Below the pieces are notes generated by a model, which had not been told where the DNA came from, did no database searches, and saw nothing but the letters and a program-made list of their open reading frames with translations. 60,396 bases of DNA from Hoylesella saccharolytica JCM 17484 (GTDB lineage: Bacteria; Bacteroidota; Bacteroidia; Bacteroidales; Bacteroidaceae), in NCBI RefSeq assembly GCF_000614205.1, contig NZ_BAKN01000018.1:1-60396 (forward strand). Reading direction: 5' to 3'. Within the stretch, counting starts at the first letter, position 1. Each line of letters opens with the position of its first letter. Below, piece by piece: positions 17,372 through 26,568 of this stretch. Position numbers and translations under genes: made by a program.

Positions 17372-18022
17372 TTATTCTAATTTTGAACCATCGAACAGTT
17401 TAGGACATATCTTATCAAATACACATTCGTTGCATTTTGGTATTCTACTTTGACAAATGTACCGTCCATGTAGTAATAGCCAGTGATGTGCTTTGTTGAC
17501 ATCTTCTTCGGGAATATGTCTTAACAGTTCTTGTTCTACTTTATAAGGTGTGCTGGCTGTTTTACTGACCAGTCCCAAACGATGGCTTACTCGATACACA
17601 TGAGTATCGACAGCCATGGTGGGTTTGTTGAACCACACCGCCTGCAACACGTTTGCCGTCTTGCGTCCTACGCCTGGTAAGCGGGTCAGCTCTTCGGTTG
17701 TAGAGGGCATTTCACCACCAAATACCTCGACCAACATACGTGCCATTTGCACCAAATGTTTGGCTTTGGCGTTGGGGTAGCTTACTGTTTTGATGTATTC
17801 GAACACCTCTTCGACTTCAGCTTTTGCCATAGCCTGCGGCGTGGGATAATGTTTGAACAGTTCGGGGGTGATTTGATTGATGCGCTTATCTGTGCACTGT
17901 GCACTGAGAAGCGTTGCCACGAGCAGCTGAAAGGCCGAACCGAACTCTAATTCGGTGGTAACAACAGGTGCCTGCGCACGAAAGTAATTCAGTATATAAT
18001 CGTATCTTTCTTTTCTGGTCAT
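17372..18022 (-). CDS. nth: Endonuclease III (Nth), base-excision repair DNA glycosylase/AP lyase
   Basis: Nth removes oxidised pyrimidines and nicks the resulting abasic site. The 216-residue protein has the HhH-GPD motif LPGVGRKTANVL with the catalytic Lys. The catalytic Asp is in MAVDTHVYRVSHRLGL. A C-terminal 4Fe-4S cluster motif of the form C-x6-C-x2-C-x5-C is present in YICQSRIPKCNECVFDKIC. The length and motif order are standard. It starts 17 bp after tamL, so the two probably share a transcript. Confidence 0.96.
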   Translation of the reverse strand: MTRKERYDYILNYFRAQAPVVTTELEFGSAFQLLVATLLSAQCTDKRINQITPELFKHYPTPQAMAKAEVEEVFEYIKTVSYPNAKAKHLVQMARMLVEVFGGEMPSTTEELTRLPGVGRKTANVLQAVWFNKPTMAVDTHVYRVSHRLGLVSKTASTPYKVEQELLRHIPEEDVNKAHHWLLLHGRYICQSRIPKCNECVFDKICPKLFDGSKLE

Positions 18023-18039
18023 ATCTGTTTGTTTCTTGC

Positions 18040-20286
18040 TTAGAAAGGAAGTCCGACTGCAAAGTGAAAGGCAAAGTCGCGTTTGAAATTAGGATGTACA
18101 AGGGGATAATGGTCGCGCGAGGTTTCATACGCGGGATTAATGGCCTTCATACCTACATCAAAACGCAGAATAAAGTAATCAAAATTTAGCCGTAACCCCA
18201 ACCCGTAAGCCACAGCAATTTGCTGATAAAACTTATCAAACTTAAATTGACCGCCCGGTTGCTCGGCGTAACTGCGCAGCGTCCAAATGTTTCCGGCATC
18301 AATGAAAGCCGCTCCGTGTAGCTTCCAGCCCAAAAATGTGCGATATTCTAAATTTAAATCGAGTTTCATATCGCCCGTTTGATTGATAAAGTCAATGCGT
18401 CCGTCAGTACCTTTGAACGAACCTGGTCCTAATTCTCTCACCCGCCAGCCGCGAACAGAGTTGGCGCCGCCAGCGAAGTATCGTTTCTCAAAGGGCAGAA
18501 TAGTGCTGTTTCCATAGGGATAGGCCACGCCGAAGCCCACATGAAACGCCAGTGAGTTGCGCTGATCAAACTGAAACAACCGGGTAAAGTCGATATCAAA
18601 TTTTACATACTGTGCGTAGGCTATATTAATAAAGGTGTATCTGCCATTGGCATTCTTCTGCATATTCAGCAGTTTTGATACTCCATTGAGGAAGTTTCCC
18701 GCTAGTTCGATATTGGCTCTTACGGCGTTTTCGCCATCGTTAAATGTGATACCGAAGCCCGTTCGCAGAATAAACAGATCTTCGTAGTTGTAGCGCAGAA
18801 TGGCGTTACGGTTGCTTACGCTGTCCAGATAATCGTGTTTAAATGTGCTACTGATCCAGGGCATATACACATAATTGAGGTCGAAAAGGTCGAAACGGTA
18901 GGCGATGTGGTGTTTGGGTTCGTTCCAACGGTAACGCCAAGCTGTGGAAAAGACTCGCCGATGAAACTCGGGGCGGTTTTGAAGGTTCCAACTTACGGAT
19001 ACCTCTGATGTAGCAACACTGCGTCGCCTGAATGCTCGCGACAGGAAAGGAGCCAAAAAACGCGGAAACGCCAACTTGGTTTCTACGCCATATTCCTGGT
19101 AATCTTTGTTCTGATAACCCTCTAAACCTGTTATTGCCTCGTAGGCTGCACGCAGCTGCACGCTCAACAACTCGCTGCCGCGAAACAAGTTTCGGTTTTC
19201 GTAAGTTACCGAGGCAGCCGCTCCGAGATCGCCTGCCGTATTCGTTCCTTCGGGCTGAAACGATATGCTCGAAGGTTTATTGGTGCTGATGGTGATGTCG
19301 CAGTCGAGCAGCGTGGTGTCGGGTTGCTGTCTGAATTTGATATGGGTATAGCGCACCGCCTGCATACGTGCAAAATTATTATACGTTCGTTGCAAATCGC
19401 TTGCGCTGAAAGGAGTTCCCACACGTATGGCCGTGCTGCGTCTGAGCACACGCGGGCGAAGATGAACTTTATTGCTGTCGTTACTCAGAAAGTTGACACT
19501 GTTTACTGTATAGCGCGGATGAGGCTCCTCGTACGTACTACCTTCGGCGCGATAAGGCAGTAGATGCAGCATCAGGTCAACCTCGCGCCTGCCTGAAACC
19601 GAGTCGGCGCCATACATAATAAAATCTTTGTGAAACCTGAAATAGCCGCTATCGGCCAGTATACGCACAATGCGACTGCGTTCTTCCTCAAGTCGTGCCA
19701 ACGTAAACGGTTCGCCTGTCTTTAGTCCTTGATACTTCGTGTTGTCTGTACGAAGTATGCGAGCAATGCTCGAATCCTGAATGTCATAGCCAACCGAACC
19801 GATATGATACTGTTCGCCGGGATGAATCACATACACCGCTTTCAGTCGTTTGCCTTTCTTCTTTGTTTTCAGTTCTGCCCATCCGCTCATATAGCCCATG
19901 CCTTGCAACGTTGTTTGCAAGTCGGCACACGAATTTTGGGCTTGCTGGGCATTGTAAATCACGGGGCGTTCGCCGATGTTCTGCAACACGCGGTTTACCC
20001 ATCGCGACGTATCGCGTCCTGATAGTGCATATATTCCGAGCGGAATTTTAAAAAGCGAAAACCATTTTGAATTGGGTTTTTGCTGTACATATGGCATCAA
20101 CGGCGCAGCATTAAATGCCTTTTGGTCGGCCTTTAGCTCTACTTTTGCCAGCAAATGTTCGCCATTGGGTACAAACTTTGTGGCGCTGCAACTGCAAAAC
20201 AGCATTACAACAATGGCCACCGCTGCTTCTGCAACTTGTTTGCGCCTTGGCCATAAACTATTAAAAATGTTTCCCGATACCCTCAT
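18040..20286 (-). CDS. tamL: TamL-type outer-membrane lipoprotein of the Omp85/BamA superfamily
   Basis: The 748-residue protein has a lipoprotein-like N-terminus ending FCSC (Cys33), then SATKFVPNGEHLLAKVE, the usual opening of Bacteroidetes TamL proteins. POTRA-like domains occupy roughly residues 45-330. The remainder is a 16-strand-type barrel, with the superfamily motif GGANSVRGWR near residue 605 and a final aromatic residue in FAVGLPF. TamL is an essential or important assembly factor in Bacteroidetes and partners with TamB. No tamB is visible within the window on either side. A -7 box lies only about 8 bp before the start codon (see the promoter entry). Confidence 0.85.
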   Translation of the reverse strand: MRVSGNIFNSLWPRRKQVAEAAVAIVVMLFCSCSATKFVPNGEHLLAKVELKADQKAFNAAPLMPYVQQKPNSKWFSLFKIPLGIYALSGRDTSRWVNRVLQNIGERPVIYNAQQAQNSCADLQTTLQGMGYMSGWAELKTKKKGKRLKAVYVIHPGEQYHIGSVGYDIQDSSIARILRTDNTKYQGLKTGEPFTLARLEEERSRIVRILADSGYFRFHKDFIMYGADSVSGRREVDLMLHLLPYRAEGSTYEEPHPRYTVNSVNFLSNDSNKVHLRPRVLRRSTAIRVGTPFSASDLQRTYNNFARMQAVRYTHIKFRQQPDTTLLDCDITISTNKPSSISFQPEGTNTAGDLGAAASVTYENRNLFRGSELLSVQLRAAYEAITGLEGYQNKDYQEYGVETKLAFPRFLAPFLSRAFRRRSVATSEVSVSWNLQNRPEFHRRVFSTAWRYRWNEPKHHIAYRFDLFDLNYVYMPWISSTFKHDYLDSVSNRNAILRYNYEDLFILRTGFGITFNDGENAVRANIELAGNFLNGVSKLLNMQKNANGRYTFINIAYAQYVKFDIDFTRLFQFDQRNSLAFHVGFGVAYPYGNSTILPFEKRYFAGGANSVRGWRVRELGPGSFKGTDGRIDFINQTGDMKLDLNLEYRTFLGWKLHGAAFIDAGNIWTLRSYAEQPGGQFKFDKFYQQIAVAYGLGLRLNFDYFILRFDVGMKAINPAYETSRDHYPLVHPNFKRDFAFHFAVGLPF

Positions 20287-20293
20287 TGCCTCG

Positions 20294-20301
20294 CAAAGTT
20301 A
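20294..20301 (-). promoter_or_regulatory. Possible tamL -7 box very close to the start codon
   Basis: TAACTTTG on the minus strand fits TAnnTTTG. It sits 7 bp upstream of the tamL ATG, so transcription would begin almost at the start codon. No -33 TTG is present at 19-20 bp, so this may be a chance match. Confidence 0.3.
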
Positions 20302-20351
20302 CTATTTTTTTACAACAGAAAACAGAATAAGATGCAGAAAATACCTTAGTT

Positions 20352-20406
20352 TGGCATAAGTAATCCCCTCTCTTTCTCCCCTTTCCAAGGGAGAGGTGTG
20401 CTACAT
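20352..20406. repeat. Dispersed hairpin repeat, copy 2
   Basis: GGCATAAGTAATCCCCTCTC leads into a dyad of CCTCTC and GAGAGG around CCCCTTTCCAAGGG, ending GGTGTGCTACAT. The same layout is found at 13271-13326. Confidence 0.5.
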
Positions 20407-20484
20407 AGCCACTCGAAAGCTTATAGTAAGAGAGCACTCAATAATTGTAAAGGAGAAACTCAACACATTCCAATAAAGTTAAAG

Positions 20485-20592
20485 AGGTAGGTGTACTGCA
20501 TTACTTGCTTTTTGCTCTTTATATGGTGTCTGCATCCTTTCACTTTTTCACCTTTTCAACCTTTCACCTTTATGCCGGGGGAGGTTAGGAGG
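20485..20592. repeat. Dispersed intergenic repeat (CTGCATCCTTTCA family), copy 1
   Basis: The stretch reads AGGTGTACTGCATTACTTGC, then TTTTGCTCTTTATATGGTGT, CTGCATCCTTTCA, several CACCTTT steps and CCGGGGGAGGTTAGGAGG. Related copies are at 25213-25266, which keeps CTGCATC, ACCTTT and CCGGG-to-AAGGAGG, and at 60290-60384, which keeps TGCTGCAT, TTGCTTTTT, GCTTTAT and CTTTCACCTT. No gene is seen. Confidence 0.5.
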
Positions 20593-20870
20593 GGATGTAC
20601 CTGTGAGAGCAGATAGCGTGAAAAGGTTAAAAAGCGCATTCAGAAATATATCCATATGCGCTATGGGCATTATCTCGTATCCCGAATTTGCGTAGAAAAT
20701 AGGGTATCTCTGTAAGCGCCACCCCATTTATCTCTACGCTTTTAACCAATTAGATCATTGTTAATCGATGGTTGTATCCCAAGTCGTGATTTGCGGGTAT
20801 AACCATTATGAACAGAGCGTTTAAGATGGGGAAAGAAATTGATAAGTAAAGAACGTTACTCTCCCGTTTC

Positions 20871-21007
20871 CGACTCTCGGATTTCATTTTTCACGAGTGT
20901 TTTATGCTGTCCCAACTTGGGATTTGATTTTTCATGAGTGTTTTGCGCCGTCCGACTCTCGGATTTCATTTTTCACGAGTGTTTTACGTCGTCCCAACTT
21001 GGGATGG
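20871..21007. repeat. 41-bp tandem repeat in alternating A/B versions, 3.3 units
   Basis: Units start at 20871, 20912, 20953 and 20994 (partial), exactly 41 bp apart. Units 1 and 3 begin CGACTCTCGGATTTCATTTT and units 2 and 4 begin CCAACTTGGGAT. All complete units carry the shared CAYGAGTGTTTT step. The A and B heads alternate, which gives an 82-bp higher-order period. The copies 1 and 3 are nearly identical. The repeat lies in a 1-kb gene-free gap. Confidence 0.9.
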
Positions 21008-21327
21008 GGTTCCCCTCCCTCTTCTCCGCCCCCGCGTGGATGTTGCAGGGGTGGAGTGGGTGAGCGAATATCTAAAACAGAGGTTCGTCCCAGGGGTTGG
21101 GGTTTGTTTCCTCCTCGTCTTCGTCGTCGAAGTATCCGCCTTTGGCGTCGCCTGAATTTTCAGGCACAGATTTAGACGTAATTACAAATTGGGCAATATT
21201 GTCATCGGGGTGATATCTTTCTACCTAAAAAACACATGTCTTTTATTAGTAGATACCGGCAGAGAGTAGATGTATTGTGTACCAACAAATCTATTTACTA
21301 CTATTTTACGAAGGAAAATGCTGCAGA

Positions 21328-23820
21328 CTATTGAAGCTTCCTCTTTTTCCAATTCCAAACCAGGATGCCGCCAACGAGAACGAGGAGAATAGCGTAAGAG
21401 ATGTAGGCTACAAGCTCGGTACGAGTTACCGATTTGGGTTCGAAAGTGAGCGTTACCTCGTGTTGGCCGGGCTTGATGTTGATAGCGCGAAGAATGTAGT
21501 TAACACGCCCCAGTTCTACGGGTTGACCATCGACGGTGGCTGTCCATTCGGGATAATATATCTCCGAGAATACCAGCACGCCACCTTTATCGCTCTCTAC
21601 ACGGTAAGTCAGCCGGTTAGGTGCATATTGCGTAATCTCTGCTTTGGCTACATTTCCCTGCGTTTTGCTTTCGCCCAATGCTGCCTTAAAGCGCATGTCG
21701 GCCACTGCTTCGTGTTTGAGATTTATTTTACCAACAGCATCCAGCTCGGCGTTGGCATTATCTACATAAGTTATCTTGTCTACCAACCACGCATTACCAA
21801 ATGTATATGGGTTTTGTAAAGGTACGGTTTGATTGTTTTGTAGTGGCAGAATAAAATATTTGGTGTTGAGCATATTGAGTACGGGATATATCGAGTCGCC
21901 GTTTACCTTGGTCATGTCGCCACCCGCTTTCACTACAGCCGACATCAGGCTTTGCATCTCAGGCGAAATGTAGGCTTCTATCATCTCTTGATAGCGACGC
22001 AGTTTAGCAGCGTGATAACCACCGATGCTTTTGTGATAATAGGATGTTTCGTTTTCATTAAACGTGTTGGATGCCAGATTTAGTACGCGATAATTCAAGG
22101 CTTTATCTTGTAAAATCTGTCGGTCGGTGGCTGTCATGGCAGGCGGCGTATCGCGTACCGACGACTCAACAAACATATCATCGTTAAGATATCGTTTGTT
22201 AACCTGCCACATATCGACCAAACACAGCACGGCAATGCCGCCGATTGTGTAAATGGCCTTTAGCTTTCGGGCTTTGTAAAGCAGCAAAAATGCTGTGCCG
22301 ATAACGATAATCCAGAACGTGCGCCAGCAGTCTGCCGCGAAGATAGATTGCCTTACCGAGCGCAAGTCGGTAAGAATGGGATTGAGTTGTTCGGGTGGGA
22401 ATTGCGACAATGCCTGCATCTCGGAACTCGAAACGAAGTCTGAGAAAAACACACCGGGCATCAGTGCGAAAAGAAAAGCAAAACCAGCGGTAAGGCCGAA
22501 GCTAACATACACATACTTCATCTTGTTTTTTAAGATGTCGGGCTCGTCGATAATCTGCTTTAAAGCCAGCATAGCCAACAGCGGAATGGTAAACTCGGCG
22601 ATAACGAGTATTGAGGCTACGGTGCGGAATTTGGCATACATCGGTACGTAATCGATAAAAAAGTCGGTCAATCCCATGAAGTTTTTACCCCACGATAGCA
22701 GTACTGATAGCACGGTGGCGGCAAGCAAAGCCCACTTCATTGAACCTTTTACGATAAACAATCCTAGGATAAAAAGCATCAGAACGAAAGCCCCTACATA
22801 CACCGGACCTGATGTTCCGGGTTGCTCTCCCCAGTATTGCCCTATCTGTTGATACAGATAAGCTAACTCGGGATTACCCTTTTCTTGTACAATTTTATTA
22901 GCCGACATCGGCACGGCAGATGTTCCTCCCTTCGCATTAGGTATCAGTAGCGTCCATGTCTCGCCAACGCCATAGCTCCATTGGGTGATATAATCACGCT
23001 CCAAACCACTGTTCGTCTGGTTCGCTGTGTTCTTTTTCACCAATTCGCTTTTACCTCGCATCGACTCTTGTCCATACTGCCATGTGTGGTAAAGATTAGA
23101 AAGATTGATGCAAATACCCAATGCCGCACCTATCACACAGGCCAACGTGGCTTTCAGAAAACGTGTCATCTGTTTCTCTCTGACAGCTTGCACAAGGTAA
23201 GCAATCACCATAAAGAGAATGATAAAGAGGTAATAATAGGTCATCTGTACGTGATTAGCGTAAATTTCAAACGCCGAAAAGATGGCCGTCAATACCAGTC
23301 CGTGTACAAACTTACCTCTATACCCCAGCACAACACCTGCTATCATTGGTGGCAAATATGCCAAAGCCATTACTTTCCAGATGTGTCCGGCGGCAATGAT
23401 AATGAAGAAGTAACTGGAAAAAGCCCATATTACAGAACCCAACACAGCCAACGATCGGCGAAAGTCAAAGGCTCGCAACAGGATATAAAAGCCCAACAAG
23501 TAGGCAAAAACATACCAAACATAATTGGGTAACCATAGATGATACACCTTCTCGGCTGCAGAAAGCACACTCGTACTTTTGTAAGACGGTGCTGTTTGAT
23601 AGGTAGGCATACCGCTGAAAGTAGCGTTAGTCCAACGCGAAGTCTCGCCTGTTTTTTCGCGATAAGCTGCCAATTCTTGCGTGGCACCGCGTCCGGCAGA
23701 AGCGTCGTGTTGATAAAGTATGCGCCCGTCGATGGTAGCAGGCATGAAATAAGCATACGAGATAACAGCAAAAACAACAACTGCCACAATATCGAGCAGG
23801 TATTTTTTCAATATTTCCAT
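21328..23820 (-). CDS. YfhO family integral membrane protein
   Basis: The 830-residue protein begins with a membrane segment (LLDIVAVVVFAVISYAYF), followed by DGRILYQHDASAG and the TNATFSGMPTYQT region typical of Bacteroidetes YfhO proteins. About a dozen membrane segments fill residues 10-560. A large extracytoplasmic domain follows, then a final membrane segment (AYISYAILLVLVGGILVW) and a basic tail. YfhO proteins are GT-C-fold membrane proteins; Gram-positive members take part in glycosylation of cell-wall polymers. The substrate here is unknown. It is a single-gene unit with a promoter at 23903-23910, divergent from the TonB-like gene. Confidence 0.85.
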   Translation of the reverse strand: MEILKKYLLDIVAVVVFAVISYAYFMPATIDGRILYQHDASAGRGATQELAAYREKTGETSRWTNATFSGMPTYQTAPSYKSTSVLSAAEKVYHLWLPNYVWYVFAYLLGFYILLRAFDFRRSLAVLGSVIWAFSSYFFIIIAAGHIWKVMALAYLPPMIAGVVLGYRGKFVHGLVLTAIFSAFEIYANHVQMTYYYLFIILFMVIAYLVQAVREKQMTRFLKATLACVIGAALGICINLSNLYHTWQYGQESMRGKSELVKKNTANQTNSGLERDYITQWSYGVGETWTLLIPNAKGGTSAVPMSANKIVQEKGNPELAYLYQQIGQYWGEQPGTSGPVYVGAFVLMLFILGLFIVKGSMKWALLAATVLSVLLSWGKNFMGLTDFFIDYVPMYAKFRTVASILVIAEFTIPLLAMLALKQIIDEPDILKNKMKYVYVSFGLTAGFAFLFALMPGVFFSDFVSSSEMQALSQFPPEQLNPILTDLRSVRQSIFAADCWRTFWIIVIGTAFLLLYKARKLKAIYTIGGIAVLCLVDMWQVNKRYLNDDMFVESSVRDTPPAMTATDRQILQDKALNYRVLNLASNTFNENETSYYHKSIGGYHAAKLRRYQEMIEAYISPEMQSLMSAVVKAGGDMTKVNGDSIYPVLNMLNTKYFILPLQNNQTVPLQNPYTFGNAWLVDKITYVDNANAELDAVGKINLKHEAVADMRFKAALGESKTQGNVAKAEITQYAPNRLTYRVESDKGGVLVFSEIYYPEWTATVDGQPVELGRVNYILRAINIKPGQHEVTLTFEPKSVTRTELVAYISYAILLVLVGGILVWNWKKRKLQ

Positions 23821-23902
23821 TATGGTACAAATGTTTGTTTATAAACCAAAAGCACAGGCAGACAGCTTTGTTAAGAGGACAACGCACCTTTGCTCATGAT
23901 TG

Positions 23903-23910
23903 CAAAGGTA
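23903..23910 (-). promoter_or_regulatory. Predicted promoter -7 box for the YfhO-family gene
   Basis: TACCTTTG on the minus strand, followed by CA, fits the Bacteroidetes TAnnTTTG element. It lies about 82 bp upstream of the YfhO-family ATG, giving a 5' leader of about 75 nt. Confidence 0.5.
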
Positions 23911-24045
23911 TATATAATATGTGAAAAAAATGGTTGCTGTACCACAAATGTTGACAATCCTATAGTCGTAGAGAAAAGCTGTGGAAAATATTTTGTAACT
24001 TTTGAGTTTTTATTTAATTTTATCCACGTTATCAAGCAACAAGTG

Positions 24046-24939
24046 ATGGAAAAGAACGGAAAAAGCATTTGTCGCATATTAAAAGCCATTCGGCAACAAA
24101 TCGCCGATGCCAATGGCATCAGTTACGCCCCTGAGCCTTGCACGTTCGAGGGTGAATGTATAGGCACTTGCCCGTGTTGCGAGGCCGAAGTGCGCTACAT
24201 TGAAACCAGTCTTAATACCTTACGTATGGCTGGAAAAGTTGTAAAGATTGCCGGAATATCGGTCGGGATGATGATGTTGGCAGGTTGTAAAGATGGCCGG
24301 ACACCACAATCGCTTGCTCTACAAGACAATATTATAAACCGAACAAAGAAGCAAAAGAGCGTCGGCAGCAAGTATCAGGTAGCTGGAATGATAGAAGCCA
24401 ATGGCGACACGCAAATAGTTCAGCGTTTCGTTTCACCCATTTTCGCTGCCCAAGTACGCCCCTTACGACCTCAAAAACGAACATCCAACCCAGCAACCGA
24501 ACAACCCTTATCGGGTGAAAAAGAAGTAGATTTGCAGGCAATAGAGGTTGTTGCGGCGGCACCTGTGAAGAAAATAATGGTTTGCGGCGGTATTCCCGCA
24601 ATTTCGAAAAATAGCACAGACAATGAGGCAATTTACGAAAAGCCGGATAAAAAACCTTCTTTTCCGGGTGGAAAACGCAAGTTAAAGCAATATATCAAAC
24701 AAAACCTGAACAACCCCGACACATTTTCCGACGGCCGATACGTGCAAGGCAATGTCGTCGTCTCATTCATTGTGGAGTCCGATGGTTCATTAAGTCAAAT
24801 TGAAGTAATCAAAGGCTTGAACGATAGTTGTGATGAAGCTGCCATAGAATTAGTAGAAGATATGCCTTTATGGAATCCTGGACGGATAGACGGTAAAACC
24901 GTTAGAACCCTTTATCATTTGTCCATCGCATTTAAATAA
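24046..24939 (+). CDS. TonB C-terminal domain protein with an N-terminal cysteine cluster
   Basis: The preferred start at 24046 gives 297 residues and MEKNGKSICRILKAIRQQIA. A more distant in-frame start at 23890 would run through AT-rich promoter-like DNA. Residues about 28-42 hold a cysteine cluster (CTFEGECIGTCPCC). A hydrophobic segment follows near residue 65 (IAGISVGMMMLAGC) and then a long polar linker. The last 80 residues form a TonB C-terminal domain (GNVVVSFIVESDGSLSQIEV). TonB proteins transfer energy to outer-membrane receptors, but the unusual N-terminus may give this protein a different partner. The hydrophobic segment ending in AGC is internal, so lipoprotein processing is unlikely. 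Confidence 0.8.
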   Translation: MEKNGKSICRILKAIRQQIADANGISYAPEPCTFEGECIGTCPCCEAEVRYIETSLNTLRMAGKVVKIAGISVGMMMLAGCKDGRTPQSLALQDNIINRTKKQKSVGSKYQVAGMIEANGDTQIVQRFVSPIFAAQVRPLRPQKRTSNPATEQPLSGEKEVDLQAIEVVAAAPVKKIMVCGGIPAISKNSTDNEAIYEKPDKKPSFPGGKRKLKQYIKQNLNNPDTFSDGRYVQGNVVVSFIVESDGSLSQIEVIKGLNDSCDEAAIELVEDMPLWNPGRIDGKTVRTLYHLSIAFK

Positions 24940-25423
24940 AAATTAAATTAGTATTTATCCCTGCATATTTTATTTTTACACACACTCATTTCATGTTTAG
25001 AAATGCATGCTTTGCATTTTAAAGAGCACTCCTCTGCGGGATGTCTGCCTGCTTTTTACACAAAATAAACTTTTGAAAGTTAACTGTTGGGTTATTTTTG
25101 GAAAGTCTATCCTGATTATAATTTGTTACTTCCTTAATTGGTAGGGTAGGTTTAGATAGGTGATGGAAAAGTTGTTTATTAGGATTTAATTCTCATCTTT
25201 CATTTTATTTTGTGGTATCTGCATCTTTTCATCCTGTTACCTTTGCATCCGGGTATGTTAAGGAGGTTGTTTAAAAAAGATATTTATCCGCGAAAATAAA
25301 ATAAATAGCAAAAATTTGGTTGGACAGAAAAAATAAATTAATTTCGCAATGGGGCTGTAATGGCTGCTAATTCGTTTAGCCGCGTTATAGTTTTTTTTCT
25401 TCCACTTAAAATATAAAACCATA
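24940..25423. other. Gene-free gap before serC
   Basis: The only structure I see is a second copy of the dispersed CTGCATC repeat at 25213-25266. The 150 bp before serC are AT-rich and presumably contain its promoter, with TAATTTCG near 25337 as the best -7-like match. No RNA gene or conserved open frame is apparent. Confidence 0.55.
25213..25266. repeat. Dispersed intergenic repeat (CTGCATC family), copy 2
   Basis: GGTATCTGCATCTTTTCATC is followed by CTGTTACCTTTGCATCCGGG and TATGTTAAGGAGG. This parallels GGTGTCTGCATCCTTTCA and CCTTTATGCCGGGGGAGGTTAGGAGG at 20524-20592, with an internal deletion. Confidence 0.5.
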
Positions 25424-26491
25424 ATGAAAAAGTACAATTTTAATGCCGGGCCGTCTATCCTTCCACGTGAGGTAATCGAAAACACGGCAAAACAAATCTT
25501 GGATTTTAATGGTTCGGGACTGTCATTAATGGAGATAAGCCACAGAGCAAAAGACTTTCAGCCAGTTGTAGACGAGAGCGTTGCGCTGATTAAAGAGCTC
25601 TTGAATGTTCCCGAAGGCTATTCGGTTATCTTTCTTGGCGGTGGAGCTTCCTTGCAGTTTATGCAGGTTCCGTGTAATTTTTTAATAAAAAAAGCAGCTT
25701 ATCTCAATACCGGTGTATGGGCAAAAAAAGCGCAGAAAGAGGCGCAATTCTATGGAGAGGTGGTTGAAGTGGCATCGTCTGCTGACGCCAATTATACATT
25801 TATTCCCAAGGGCTTTATAGTGCCAGCCGATGCAGATTACCTACATATCACCACCAACAACACTATTTATGGTACCGAAATTCGCAAAGATTTGGATGTC
25901 AGTGTGCCGCTGATAGCTGATATGTCGTCAGACATTTTCAGTCGTCCGATAGATGTTTCCAAGTACGATTGCATTTACGCGGGGGCTCAAAAAAATCTGG
26001 CAATGGCGGGGGTTACGGTCATCATCGTCAAAGATGACAAATTGGGACGTGCTCCACGCAAAATTCCTACGATGCTGGATTACCGTACACACGTTGAAAA
26101 AGGCTCGATGTTTAACACGCCTCCCGTTGTTCCAATTTACTCTGCGTTAGAAAATTTGCGCTGGATAAAGCGAAACGGTGGAGTAGAAGCAATGGATAAA
26201 CGAGCTCATCAGCGTGCCGAGTTGTTGTATGCGGAAATCGATCGTAACCGTTTGTTTGAGGGAACAGTGAAAGAAGAAGATCGCTCGCTGATGAATGTTT
26301 GCTTTGTGATGAGTAAGGAATATGCCGAATTGGAAAAAGACTTTCTGGCTTTTGCCACCGAAAAAGGTATGGTTGGTATCAAAGGACACCGTTCGGTGGG
26401 TGGTTTCAGAGCAAGTTGTTACAACGCAATGACGCTCGAAGACGTCGAAGCACTTGTGACTTGTATGAAAGAATTTGAAAATCGTATTTAG
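25424..26491 (+). CDS. serC: Phosphoserine aminotransferase
   Basis: SerC converts 3-phosphohydroxypyruvate to phosphoserine with glutamate as amino donor, and also acts in pyridoxine synthesis in some bacteria. The 355-residue protein begins [14 protein letters not shown], with [10 protein letters not shown] and [12 protein letters not shown] near the cofactor site. The pyridoxal-phosphate lysine lies in [31 protein letters not shown] is the standard C-terminal region. It heads a plus-strand unit that continues with serA, a DUF1015 gene and a YigZ-type gene. Confidence 0.97.
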   Translation: MKKYNFNAGPSILPREVIENTAKQILDFNGSGLSLMEISHRAKDFQPVVDESVALIKELLNVPEGYSVIFLGGGASLQFMQVPCNFLIKKAAYLNTGVWAKKAQKEAQFYGEVVEVASSADANYTFIPKGFIVPADADYLHITTNNTIYGTEIRKDLDVSVPLIADMSSDIFSRPIDVSKYDCIYAGAQKNLAMAGVTVIIVKDDKLGRAPRKIPTMLDYRTHVEKGSMFNTPPVVPIYSALENLRWIKRNGGVEAMDKRAHQRAELLYAEIDRNRLFEGTVKEEDRSLMNVCFVMSKEYAELEKDFLAFATEKGMVGIKGHRSVGGFRASCYNAMTLEDVEALVTCMKEFENRI

Positions 26492-26568
26492 TGTTTTAAA
26501 GTTTCGAGGGTATGAGGCTGTTGTTTTAGCCTTATACCTTATTTTTATTTATTATTTAAGAGAATACA

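Larger units (their letters stand above)
20287..21327. other. Gene-free 1-kb gap between tamL and the YfhO-family gene
   Basis: I see no credible gene on either strand here. The gap holds a hairpin repeat (20352-20406), a dispersed repeat (20485-20592) and a 41-bp tandem repeat (20871-21007). Between 20600 and 20870 and after 21010 I see no further structure. Short open frames over the tandem repeat are composed of repeat sequence and lack family resemblance. Confidence 0.7.

Noticed and set aside
20897..21175. Short plus-strand open frames over the 41-bp repeat at 20.9 kb
   Set aside because: They consist of repeat sequence and low-complexity Pro/Arg-rich translation; no start signal or family match is seen.
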